A stretch of 8,869 nucleotides of DNA, taken from NCBI GenBank assembly GCA_003523945.1, contig DOFS01000031.1, forward strand, positions 1-8,869, read 5' to 3'. Each line of letters begins with the position of its first letter. The stretch's first letter is position 1. The notes under the pieces are model-generated. The model worked only from the letters and a program-made list of their open reading frames with translations, had not been told where the DNA came from and did no database searches. Both the position numbers and the translations under genes were made by a program. The stretch is from Nitrospiraceae bacterium. GTDB lineage: Bacteria > Nitrospirota > Nitrospiria > Nitrospirales > UBA8639. Below, piece by piece: positions 1 to 5,893 of this stretch.

Positions 1-276
1 CAAGGAACCCCTTTTCAGCGTCATGTGTGGAAAGCTCTCCAGCGCATTCCCTATGGCCAAACGGTGTCGTATGGGGAAATTGCCAGGCAGATTGAGAGCC
101 CGAATGCCTCACGAGCGGTGGGGGCGGCCAATGGCAAAAACCCTGTGTCTATTATCGTGCCCTGCCATCGAGTTATCGGGGCGAATGGCCAGCTGGTGGG
201 CTACGGCGGTGGGCTGCTCATAAAAGCGGCCCTGTTGGAATTGGAGCAACTTGAAACTGAAATGAGGCGTTCTTAA
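1..276 (+). CDS. Methylated-DNA--protein-cysteine S-methyltransferase (Ogt/MGMT family), C-terminal part
   Basis: Suicide DNA-repair protein that transfers an alkyl group from O6-alkylguanine (and O4-alkylthymine) to its own active-site cysteine. The reading frame is open from base 1, so the start and N-terminal domain lie outside the window; 91 codons are visible. Visible landmarks are the winged-helix DNA-binding region starting GTPFQRHVW, the [13 protein letters not shown] helix, the [11 protein letters not shown] segment carrying the arginine finger and binding-loop asparagine, the catalytic PCHRV motif (Cys at visible residue 55) and the closing GYGGGL...LLELE segment. The short tail after that segment fits a stand-alone Ogt-type enzyme, but an Ada fusion cannot be excluded because the front is missing. 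The stop is TAA at 274-276. Its partner genes are off the left edge, and the next gene is convergent. Confidence 0.95.
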   Translation, partial: QGTPFQRHVWKALQRIPYGQTVSYGEIARQIESPNASRAVGAANGKNPVSIIVPCHRVIGANGQLVGYGGGLLIKAALLELEQLETEMRRS

Positions 277-313
277 GTCACTGATTTCTGACGGTGCTTT
301 TTCATGGCTTTAC

Positions 314-334
314 GCACCCTCTCGTGGTGGGTGC
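314..334 (+). terminator. Weak hairpin downstream of the alkyltransferase gene
   Basis: A 6-bp perfect stem, GCACCC (314-319) with GGGTGC (329-334), encloses a 9-base loop and lies 38 bases past the stop codon. There is no real T-tract after it (TTCGGAAATTTTA), so it is at best a weak or factor-assisted terminator. It is listed because of its position. Confidence 0.25.
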
Positions 335-784
335 TTCGGAAATTTTAGAATGAGAGTTGTCACACGTTTTCCTGAGTTCATCAAATGACATGAACACCAT
401 CCAGGTTTTTCCCTCCGTCAATGGATGGTCGATGATTGCTATCGTGAGCTATGTGGGGGAAACATCTGCGTCTACCCTTCAGCTGGATTCTCCCGGTCTA
501 CCTTTTGCACCGGTTTGGTGTCCTGGTTGTCAGCACGGCTCCGAGAGCAGGTTGTTATAGCCTGATAGGTCATTTCTTTCATTAAAACCTTGGTCTCTCC
601 ACTTCTCCCTCTACCGTTTCATCTTAGGAATAATAGAAAAATTCAGGTAGATGCTTCTCACAGGAATCGTGCTGAATGGTTTAGAAGGATGGCGTTCGCA
701 TCTGGTCACGCGATTGAGCGGGGTGTGAATTCTTATTGAAGCTTGGTGGGAACCTGAAGTAATCCCAAGCTCTCCCTAAGCTTG

Positions 785-883
785 TATGCCTCGCGCAGAC
801 TGATGTTTGGAGAAGGTGCACGTAATTTTTTATCAAATGAAGGGGTGGGACGAAGGAAGTAGAATCATTTCTCGTGAGGCATA
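785..883. repeat. Long-spaced inverted repeat
   Basis: The perfect 8-base arm TATGCCTC at 785-792 is the reverse complement of GAGGCATA at 876-883. The match continues inward to 10 of 11 positions (785-795 against 873-883). The arms are about 77 bases apart. No matching direct repeat flanks them, so a miniature mobile element is possible but not shown. Confidence 0.45.
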
Positions 884-903
884 GATGACTTGAGGCCCAA
901 TGA

Positions 904-1473
904 TTAGGATGAATAAAAGGACGGAGGTTTTTTGGTGGGAACAACGGCGGAATGAATTCGAGAGGTGGCGGATTGGATATCCTTGACGTAACGGGTTAAT
1001 GATTCATGGATGACGGGGAAGGCCAGATGTTCCCAGGGAATGTCGTTTAAGCGGACAAGTTGGACATCCAGGCTTTCCGGGCCGGGTTTGAAGTTCAGGT
1101 TTTGTAAATGGGCACGGTAGACCACGTAGACCTGAGAGACATGTGGAAGGCTGAAAATACCAAATAAACTATGAATGTTGATGTCGGCGTGCGCTTCTTC
1201 CAGGGTTTCCCGTGCTGCCGCCTCTTCGGTGCTCTCGCCTAATTCCATAAATCCGGCTGGGAAGGTCCAGAGTCCCAATCGAGGTTCGATGGCTCGTCTG
1301 CACAGGAGGATTTTATCTTCCCATTCGGGGATCGTTCCCGCTACGATTTTAGGGTTTTCATAATGAATGGTTTGGCAGGATAAACACACCGCCCTCAGTA
1401 GGGTTTCCCCTGAAGGAATTTTTTCTTCCACCAGGTTCCCGCATTGAGCGCAATATTTAATGTTCTTGGGCAA
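904..1473 (-). CDS. Nudix hydrolase with N-terminal zinc ribbon (ADP-ribose/FAD pyrophosphatase-like)
   Basis: Predicted cytosolic Mg-dependent pyrophosphohydrolase of 189 residues that would cleave a nucleoside diphosphate linked to another group. The N-terminus is a four-cysteine zinc ribbon (C8xxC11 and C30xxC33), followed by the IHYENPK segment typical of the Nudix_N_2 family. The Nudix box runs from G74 (G74, E80, R88, E89, E92, E93), preceded by GLWTFPAG. The glycine usual near the end of the box is His95. The later FKPGPESLDVQLV and IPWEHLAFPVI stretches resemble plant NUDX23-type FAD pyrophosphatases as I remember them, so FAD or ADP-ribose is the likeliest substrate, by inference only. 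The start is a TTG at 1473-1471: an in-frame TAA lies five codons upstream and no ATG or GTG intervenes. No Shine-Dalgarno is seen before it, so initiation is uncertain. The stop is TAA. A candidate promoter lies at 1569-1596. Confidence 0.9.
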   Translation of the reverse strand: MPKNIKYCAQCGNLVEEKIPSGETLLRAVCLSCQTIHYENPKIVAGTIPEWEDKILLCRRAIEPRLGLWTFPAGFMELGESTEEAAARETLEEAHADINIHSLFGIFSLPHVSQVYVVYRAHLQNLNFKPGPESLDVQLVRLNDIPWEHLAFPVIHESLTRYVKDIQSATSRIHSAVVPTKKPPSFYSS

Positions 1474-1568
1474 GGTGGAGGATCTGGTTTAAAATGGATA
1501 AAAAGGTGAGTAGGGTGCTTGAGCGTACTTCACGATCTGAAAGACCTGGTTTCTGTGGGCTTTTCTTT

Positions 1569-1596
1569 ATCATACTCAATCTCGACTGTAATTCAA
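1569..1596 (-). promoter_or_regulatory. Candidate sigma70 promoter for the Nudix gene
   Basis: On the minus strand, TTGAAT (1596-1591) and TATGAT (1574-1569) are separated by 16 bases, matching TTGACA at 4 of 6 and TATAAT at 5 of 6. Transcription would start near 1562, giving a leader of about 90 bases before the TTG start. Confidence 0.4.
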
Positions 1597-1711
1597 TGCG
1601 GTGATTTAAGATGAAGCCATGCCCCCCAGGGGAGCATATCCCAGGCAAGTGTTGAAGGGAAGGGGCTCATCTGCCTGCCTGCATTGTGAATCCTCGTATT
1701 CCTTTGGTAAG

Positions 1712-1740
1712 GTTGCCATCTGCATGTGCCTTCTGGCAAC
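1712..1740 (+). repeat. Inverted repeat upstream of ettA
   Basis: GTTGCCA (1712-1718) and TGGCAAC (1734-1740) are perfect reverse complements around a 15-base loop, 45 bases before the ettA start. It could be a leader hairpin or an operator. No T-tract follows, so it does not look like a terminator. Confidence 0.45.
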
Positions 1741-1785
1741 TCTGACAAATCTTGGATAGCGTGAATACTGATTGGAGCGAACGAT

Positions 1786-3471
1786 ATGAGTACGAATGAT
1801 CGGCAAATTATTTTTTCCCTGGTAGGTGTGGGCCGCATTCATCCCCCGAAAAAACAGGTCTTGAAAGATATTTATCTTTCCTTTTTTTACGGGGCCAAAA
1901 TCGGGGTCTTGGGATTGAATGGCTCAGGGAAAAGCACCCTTCTTAGAATTATTGCTGGCTTGGATACCAATTATATCGGGAAAATAACCTTCTCGAAGGG
2001 ATACTCCATTGGTCTGTTTGAGCAAGAGCCGTATTTGGAGCCTGGCAAAACCGTGAAGGAAGTGGTTCAAGAGGGGCGGGCAGATGTTGCCAAACTGCTC
2101 CAAGATTACGAAGAGATCAGTCAAGCCTTTTCGGGAGAAGTCGGCCCTGAGGAGATGGAAAAGCTGCTTGAGCGGCAGGGCAGGCTGCAAGAGCAAATCG
2201 AGGCGGTCAACGGGTGGGAATTGGAGCATCAGCTGGAGATTGCCATGGATGCCCTCCGCTGTCCTCCACCGGATACTAAGGTCGATTTCTTGTCCGGCGG
2301 CGAACGTCGACGGGTAGCTTTGTGCCGGTTGCTGATACAAGAACCCGACATCTTGTTACTCGATGAGCCCACAAACCATTTAGATGCGGAGACGGTGGGA
2401 TGGCTGGAGCAGCACCTTCAAGAATATAAGGGTACCGTGATTGCGGTGACCCATGACCGGTATTTTTTAGACAATGTGGCTGGTTGGATTCTGGAGCTGG
2501 ACCGTGGACAAGGCATTCCATTTCAGGGCAATTATTCTTCCTGGTTGGAGCAGAAACAGGCAAGGCTTGCACAGGAAGAAAAGTCCGAGTCGAAGCGACA
2601 AAAAACCTTGGAGCGTGAGCTGGAATGGATTCGCATGTCTCCCAAAGGCCGGCAGGCCAAAGGCAAAGCCCGTGTGACGAAGTATGAGCAATTGGTAAAT
2701 GAAGATCAGGGTCAACAAACAGACGATTTGGAAATTTATATTCCTTCTGGGCCACGTCTTGGCGATGTCGTGGTGGAAGCCACCAACCTTTCGAAGGGAT
2801 ATGGGGATTGCCTGTTGTTTGATAATCTGTCGTTTTCGTTACCCAAAGGCGGTATTGTTGGTGTTATTGGGCCGAATGGAGCTGGAAAGTCCACCCTGTT
2901 TAAAATAATTGCCGGGTTGGTCAAGCCGGATGCGGGTACTCTCATTTTGGGTGAAACGGTTAGGTTGGGTTACGTGGATCAGAATCGCGAGATCGATGGC
3001 AATCTGAACGTCTGGGAATGTATTTCGGATGGAAAAGAAACCGTATCATTAGGAAAGATGGAAGTGAATTCGCGTGGCTATGTGTCACGGTTTAATTTTT
3101 CCGGGTCTGATCAACAAAAAATGGTGAAGGATTTATCCGGTGGAGAGCGCAACCGGGTTCATTTAGCCAGGACACTGAAAGAGGGTGCGAATCTGTTGTT
3201 GCTGGATGAGCCGACGAACGATTTGGATGTGAATACCCTACGGGCTTTGGAGGAGGGATTGAACCATTTCGGAGGGTGTGCGGTGATTAGTAGTCATGAT
3301 CGATGGTTTCTGGATCGTGTTGCCACCCATATCCTAGCCTTTGAAGGAAACAGCCAAGTGAGTTGGTATGAAGGCAATTACAGTGAATATGAGGCCAATC
3401 GCAAAAAACGATTGGGGAAGGTCGCAGAACGACCCCACCAAATCAGATACAGAAAACTGACTAAATCCTGA
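1786..3471 (+). CDS. ettA: Energy-dependent translational throttle protein EttA (ABC-F ATPase)
   Basis: Soluble ribosome-associated ABC-F ATPase of 561 residues (E. coli EttA is about 555). EttA binds the ribosomal E site and gates the first peptide-bond steps according to the ATP/ADP ratio. Two ABC domains are complete. In domain 1, Walker A is GLNGSGKST (43-51), the signature LSGGE (169-173) and Walker B LLLDEP with Glu194. In domain 2, Walker A is GPNGAGKST (362-370), the signature LSGGE (450-454) and Walker B LLLDEP with Glu475. The arm insertion spans about 85-145. The interdomain linker (about 240-325) carries the EttA-type GNYSSWLEQK and KGRQAKGKAR stretches. The tail RYRKL resembles that of EttA, and similarity runs end to end, which separates it from Uup and antibiotic-resistance ABC-F proteins. 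The ATG start has GGAG at 1774-1777, eight bases upstream. It heads a tight cluster with the two genes that follow. Confidence 0.97.
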   Translation: MSTNDRQIIFSLVGVGRIHPPKKQVLKDIYLSFFYGAKIGVLGLNGSGKSTLLRIIAGLDTNYIGKITFSKGYSIGLFEQEPYLEPGKTVKEVVQEGRADVAKLLQDYEEISQAFSGEVGPEEMEKLLERQGRLQEQIEAVNGWELEHQLEIAMDALRCPPPDTKVDFLSGGERRRVALCRLLIQEPDILLLDEPTNHLDAETVGWLEQHLQEYKGTVIAVTHDRYFLDNVAGWILELDRGQGIPFQGNYSSWLEQKQARLAQEEKSESKRQKTLERELEWIRMSPKGRQAKGKARVTKYEQLVNEDQGQQTDDLEIYIPSGPRLGDVVVEATNLSKGYGDCLLFDNLSFSLPKGGIVGVIGPNGAGKSTLFKIIAGLVKPDAGTLILGETVRLGYVDQNREIDGNLNVWECISDGKETVSLGKMEVNSRGYVSRFNFSGSDQQKMVKDLSGGERNRVHLARTLKEGANLLLLDEPTNDLDVNTLRALEEGLNHFGGCAVISSHDRWFLDRVATHILAFEGNSQVSWYEGNYSEYEANRKKRLGKVAERPHQIRYRKLTKS

Positions 3472-3475
3472 GGGG
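3470..3475 (+). promoter_or_regulatory. Ribosome-binding site deciding the start of the small membrane protein
   Basis: GAGGGG overlaps the ettA stop codon and directly abuts the ATG at 3476, leaving no spacer for that codon. The second in-frame ATG at 3482 sits six bases away, the normal spacing, so 3482 is the better start. Confidence 0.55.
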
Positions 3476-3481
3476 ATGACT

Positions 3482-3748
3482 ATGTCGAGGAATCCCATCC
3501 ATATGCCTTCTCCCTCAGACAAAAATTCTGCAAATTCAGGTTTACCCGAAAAGCGTAGTTCCGTCATGATTGCCAGGGTGATAGGGATTCTGTGTGTTGC
3601 GGTCGGATTTATGCTGGGTATTCATGGGTTGGAACATCCAGGCTCTTTTCTGCTCCCGACCGCCTTAGGGATAATCGCGACGGGCTTAGCTGCCCAAGTG
3701 TTCGCACTCGTGAGGGCTTGTTTTTTGGGTGGACAAGGCAAGGGGTGA
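3482..3748 (+). CDS. Small two-helix inner-membrane protein, unknown function
   Basis: I do not recognise a family. The product is 88 residues (90 if the ATG at 3476 is used). A polar N-terminus of about 25 residues rich in Ser, Pro and Lys is followed by two hydrophobic segments, roughly residues 27-47 (IARVIGILCVAVGFMLGI) and 54-76 (FLLPTALGIIATGLAAQVF). A short HGLEHPGS turn lies between them and a glycine/lysine-rich tail follows. This predicts a helical hairpin in the inner membrane. It begins ten bases after the ettA stop, and its TGA stop shares a base with the next ATG, so it is probably co-transcribed and translationally coupled with both neighbours. No catalytic or metal-binding motif is visible. 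The codons look native to the region. Confidence 0.75.
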   Translation: MSRNPIHMPSPSDKNSANSGLPEKRSSVMIARVIGILCVAVGFMLGIHGLEHPGSFLLPTALGIIATGLAAQVFALVRACFLGGQGKG

Positions 3749-4200
3749 TGACTAGATTCTCCGGTGGCGCGACCCCTCGTCTTATTTTTGTGAACAGAGC
3801 CATTTTATATGTGGTTCTCATGCTTTGTCTCGCACAGGTGGCCTGCGCTCCATGGCGGGATAAGTATTTCGACAATGGCATGGGTGTATTAACGCAGTCT
3901 GATGTCAGGGAGAAACTGGGAAAGCCTCATATGGTCAACGATCCTTTCCTTTCCGATCTGACCACCTGGACCTATAGGTTTGCTCTGTCAGAAAGTGAGT
4001 TGGATCCGTCTGGAATGAAAACCCTCGGGAAGCAGGCAGGAGGTCTGATGGGTGGGGCTAATGGTGGGTCACGCGAAAAAGTGTTTTGTTATATGTATAC
4101 CTTGACTTTTGATAAAGACGGGATCTTGCGACATTGGGAGCGGGAGATTTGCCAGATTCCAAAACCACCCGATCCGTTTCAAACGGGCCTTTCCGGCTAG
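3748..4200 (+). CDS. BamE/SmpA-OmlA-like outer-membrane lipoprotein
   Basis: Predicted exported lipoprotein of 150 residues. The N-terminus has basic residues (R11, R17), a hydrophobic stretch from about 18 to 32 and a possible lipidation cysteine at C33 in the context AQVAC; this lipobox is imperfect, with Gln at -3. The mature part resembles the small SmpA/BamE fold: GVLTQSDVREKLGKP (about 46-60) matches the helix-turn seen in such proteins, followed by a TWTYRF strand (73-78) and a YTLTFDKDGILRHWE strand pair (117-131). A glycine-rich loop (98-107) is inserted between the strands. BamE itself assists outer-membrane protein assembly; whether this protein does so is inference. The start ATG at 3748 overlaps the previous stop as TGATG, with AAGGGG at 3740-3745. 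An earlier in-frame codon at 3592 would run inside the upstream gene and remove the signal peptide from the N-terminus, so it is rejected. Confidence 0.8.
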   Translation: MTRFSGGATPRLIFVNRAILYVVLMLCLAQVACAPWRDKYFDNGMGVLTQSDVREKLGKPHMVNDPFLSDLTTWTYRFALSESELDPSGMKTLGKQAGGLMGGANGGSREKVFCYMYTLTFDKDGILRHWEREICQIPKPPDPFQTGLSG

Positions 4201-4213
4201 GTTGGCCCTGTTT
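4185..4213 (+). terminator. Candidate terminator of the ettA cluster
   Basis: GGGCC (4185-4189) pairs with GGCCC (4204-4208). A shorter inner CC/GG pairing (4193-4194 with 4200-4201) is possible, and TGTTTAAAT follows. The hairpin overlaps the lipoprotein stop codon. The T-tract is short, so this is a moderate candidate. Confidence 0.35.
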
Positions 4214-4283
4214 AAATAAGTGACCAAGAGACCCTCAATCTGGTTCTGTGAATTTGTACCCCAGGGATAGTGGGATTAATCGT

Positions 4284-4628
4284 ATGAGCGTGCATAAAAG
4301 TGGAGCCTTTCTTCAGCAATGCTTTTCGGTACATCCACTGTGCCTGAGTGTCAAACTCGTCTCCCCCCCGCAAATTGTGGGTGTCGTTTGTACGAATTGT
4401 CAGATGCGTCATCGTTTAACTCTACAGCAGGTGGCTGTGTCACCAGAAAAGACCACCGGAATAGAGAGCCATGAGCTGTTACTTCTTCAAGGATGCGTTC
4501 AGGATCATTCGGAAGAGGTCCGGGTCAGCATGGTCAATATTGAGCAATGTGCTGTAGGATTAAGATGTGGGTGCTGTCGTCGTTCCTATTCGTTGGATGT
4601 GGCCCTATTTGAGACTCAGCAGTCCTGA
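4284..4628 (+). CDS. Cysteine-rich small protein with two separated zinc knuckles, unknown function
   Basis: I do not recognise a named family. From the ATG at 4284 the product is 114 residues with nine cysteines. Two knuckles stand out: C36-T-N-C39 followed by QMRHRL, and C95-G-C-C98 followed by RRSYSL. Each follows a hydrophobic strand and precedes a basic turn, as in the two halves of a zinc ribbon, here separated by 55 residues. The insert is predicted mixed strand/helix (ESHELLLLQG, EEVRVSMVNIEQC). There is no signal peptide or membrane segment, so it is probably cytosolic. A GTG at 4248 would add 12 residues; the ATG is preferred, although only a weak GTGGGA lies upstream. It follows the lipoprotein gene by 83 bases, beyond a candidate terminator, so it may be its own unit. 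Codon use looks natural and the frame is open throughout. Confidence 0.6.
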   Translation: MSVHKSGAFLQQCFSVHPLCLSVKLVSPPQIVGVVCTNCQMRHRLTLQQVAVSPEKTTGIESHELLLLQGCVQDHSEEVRVSMVNIEQCAVGLRCGCCRRSYSLDVALFETQQS

Positions 4629-5015
4629 CCGAACACCTCACTTAATTTGTTCTCTTCCCATTTCAACTCTAATCTCTTGTGAAAGAGCCGACAGCTGTTT
4701 CTCTATCGGGAGGGGCCAGGAGAGGGGTGGGAAAGCCCAATACTGATAGGAAAATTCAACATGTCTCTCGGTGGAGTTTTTCTCGCAGACAATTCTGATT
4801 ACACCTGTCCTCCTGCTTTTGTATAATCCTAGGACGCTTGGCATTCTGAATCGTAACTCTTCCCCTCGGGTATGGTTTAGGGGTAATGAGGCGTGGGAAG
4901 TACTCGGGCTGTTTCAGCAGATGAATTCGCGCAGAAGAGGGGTAGAGGAAATTCCGATGGACCCACAGGCAGCGCCACGCATGTGTGACGCTGCCTGTAT
5001 ATTAATTCTGAAGCT
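4629..5015. other. Gene-free region before the peroxiredoxin 3' end
   Basis: This 387-base region has open frames on both strands (4638-4844 - and 4771-5019 +) without domain, signal or ribosome-binding support. They overlap one another, and I regard neither as real. The only clear structures are the 8-base palindrome ACAGCTGT at 4691-4698 and the strong inverted repeat at 4965-4998. Confidence 0.55.
4965..4998 (-). terminator. Perfect 10-bp inverted repeat downstream of the peroxiredoxin gene
   Basis: ACAGGCAGCG (4965-4974) and CGCTGCCTGT (4989-4998) are exact reverse complements around a 14-base loop that can itself pair CAC with GTG. It begins 17 bases past the peroxiredoxin stop, the right place for a transcript end. 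No T-run follows on the minus strand; on the plus strand TATATTAATT follows. It may stabilise the 3' end or act as a factor-assisted or bidirectional terminator. Confidence 0.5.
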
Positions 5016-5651
5016 TTAGCGGTTGGGTTGCGGGGTGAACCGCAGGTAGGGTTTCACCGCACGATGTCCTTTTGGGAAGAGTGCAGGGATTTCCGCGTCA
5101 GTCACGGCCGGTGTGATGATACAATCCTCGCCATCTTTCCAATTTGCGGGCGTGGCGACTTTATGTTTGGCCGTTAATTGAAGGGAGTCAATCACACGAA
5201 GGATTTCGTTGAAATTCCTTCCTGTTGAAGCGGGATAGGTCAGGGTTAATTTGACTTTTTTATCCGGTCCGATCACGAATACTGAGCGAACGGTCATGTT
5301 GTCGAGAGCATTGGGGTGAATCATGTCATAGAGGTTCGCGACTTTTCGTTCGGGGTCGGCAATGATGGGATAATTCACCGTACAGTGCTGTGTCTCATTG
5401 ATATCCTTGACCCAACCTGTATGGGAATCGAGCGGATCCACGCTAATCGCTAACACTTTCACGTTTCGTTTTTTAAATTCCTCCGTCATGTTCGCCATGG
5501 TTCCCAATTCCGTGGTGCACACGGGGGTGAAATCCTTGGGGTGTGAAAAGAGAATCCCCCATCCATCCCCAAGCCATTCATGGAAATTTATGGTGCCTTG
5601 CGTGGTTTCCGCTGTGAAATTTGGTGCTTCATCTCCAAGACGTATTGCCAT
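5016..5651 (-). CDS. Peroxiredoxin, Prx6 (1-Cys) subfamily
   Basis: Cytosolic thiol peroxidase of 211 residues that reduces hydrogen peroxide and organic hydroperoxides. The thioredoxin fold carries the active site HPKDFTPVCTTE, with peroxidatic Cys45 and Thr42, and the conserved Arg122 in the MTVRSVFVIGPD segment. Subfamily marks of Prx6 are the long C-terminal arm, DPLDSHTGWVKDI (about 72-84), IADPERKVANLYDMI (97-111), the ATPANWKDGEDCIITP stretch (166-181) and the closing KPYLRFTPQP. Further cysteines are C90 and C177, so a resolving role for one of them cannot be excluded; most family members work as 1-Cys enzymes with an external reductant. The ATG start has GGGAG at 5665-5661, nine bases upstream. 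It is divergent from purE, with a good promoter at 5767-5796 and a leader hairpin at 5689-5715. No reductase gene is adjacent. Confidence 0.96.
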   Translation of the reverse strand: MAIRLGDEAPNFTAETTQGTINFHEWLGDGWGILFSHPKDFTPVCTTELGTMANMTEEFKKRNVKVLAISVDPLDSHTGWVKDINETQHCTVNYPIIADPERKVANLYDMIHPNALDNMTVRSVFVIGPDKKVKLTLTYPASTGRNFNEILRVIDSLQLTAKHKVATPANWKDGEDCIITPAVTDAEIPALFPKGHRAVKPYLRFTPQPNR

Positions 5652-5688
5652 GTGACTGCTCTCCCGTTATAAAAAAGTGAATAATGCA

Positions 5689-5715
5689 TCTCTCCGGTAG
5701 AAAACACCTGAGAGA
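5689..5715 (-). promoter_or_regulatory. Leader hairpin of the peroxiredoxin transcript
   Basis: The arms TCTCTCCGGT (5689-5698) and ACCTGAGAGA (5706-5715) are reverse complements at 9 of 10 positions, with a 7-base loop. The hairpin lies between the predicted transcript start (near 5760) and the ribosome-binding site. In the transcript it is followed 12 bases later by six U (5676-5671). It could be an RNA hairpin or a DNA operator. Confidence 0.5.
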
Positions 5716-5766
5716 AAACTTGTTAGCTCCTGGTGGGAATCATCTCAAACATTCAAAGGTACAAAT

Positions 5767-5796
5767 AGTGTAAGGCAGTTTCTGTTATATGGTCAA
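5767..5796 (-). promoter_or_regulatory. Candidate sigma70 promoter of the peroxiredoxin gene
   Basis: On the minus strand, TTGACC (5796-5791) and TACACT (5772-5767) lie 18 bases apart, matching the consensus at 5 of 6 and 4 of 6. Transcription would start near 5760, giving a leader of about 108 bases. Confidence 0.5.
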
Positions 5797-5893
5797 CTTG
5801 GGTGAAGACAGGCTATCGTAAACCGTTGGTATTCAGACGGGGCCATTTTCCCTTCACACTTTAATTTTATTAGTAAGGAGGAGATTAGAGCGT

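Larger units (their letters stand above)
277..903. other. Gene-free region between two convergent genes
   Basis: This 627-base stretch lies between the 3' ends of the alkyltransferase (+) and Nudix (-) genes. Short open frames on both strands (for example 357-560 + and 681-944 -) have no recognisable domain, no good ribosome-binding site and unconvincing composition, so I do not call them genes. No tRNA or rRNA signature is visible. It holds a short hairpin at 314-334, a CAAGCT/AGCTTG stem at 766-784 and a pair of inverted arms at 785-795 and 873-883. It may be decayed sequence or a long convergent 3' region. Confidence 0.6.
1474..1785. other. Divergent intergenic region between the Nudix gene and ettA
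   Basis: This 312-base stretch has no credible gene; short open frames crossing it lack domains and ribosome-binding sites. It holds a candidate minus-strand promoter (1569-1596), a GC-rich hairpin at 1619-1637 (ATGC/GCAT outer stem, C/G inner stem, one mismatch) and a 7-bp inverted repeat at 1712-1740 in the ettA leader. A three-copy TGCC run lies near 1672-1683. I found no convincing promoter for ettA. Confidence 0.6.

Noticed and set aside
357..560. 67-codon plus-strand open frame starting at TTG
   Set aside because: No Shine-Dalgarno, no recognisable motif; likely chance in non-coding sequence.
681..944. 87-codon minus-strand open frame
   Set aside because: It overlaps the end of the Nudix gene in another frame, has no domain or ribosome-binding site, and its composition is not protein-like.
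1281..1295. GGTTCGA-like T-loop sequence of a tRNA
   Set aside because: It lies within the conserved Nudix coding region and no cloverleaf can be built around it.
1742..1769. CTGACA-16-AATACT as an ettA promoter
   Set aside because: It would place the transcript start at about 1776, inside the ribosome-binding site, leaving almost no leader.
2276..2755. 159-codon minus-strand open frame inside ettA
   Set aside because: A shadow of ettA on the opposite strand with no domain; the ettA frame is unambiguous.
3592..4200. Longer 202-residue version of the lipoprotein
   Set aside because: The extra 52 residues lie within the upstream membrane-protein gene in another frame, and they would bury the signal peptide; ATG 3748 with TGATG overlap is better.
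4638..5019. Opposed open frames 4638-4844 (-) and 4771-5019 (+)
   Set aside because: They overlap each other, have no supported start and no domain; the plus frame even runs across the strong dyad and into the peroxiredoxin stop.
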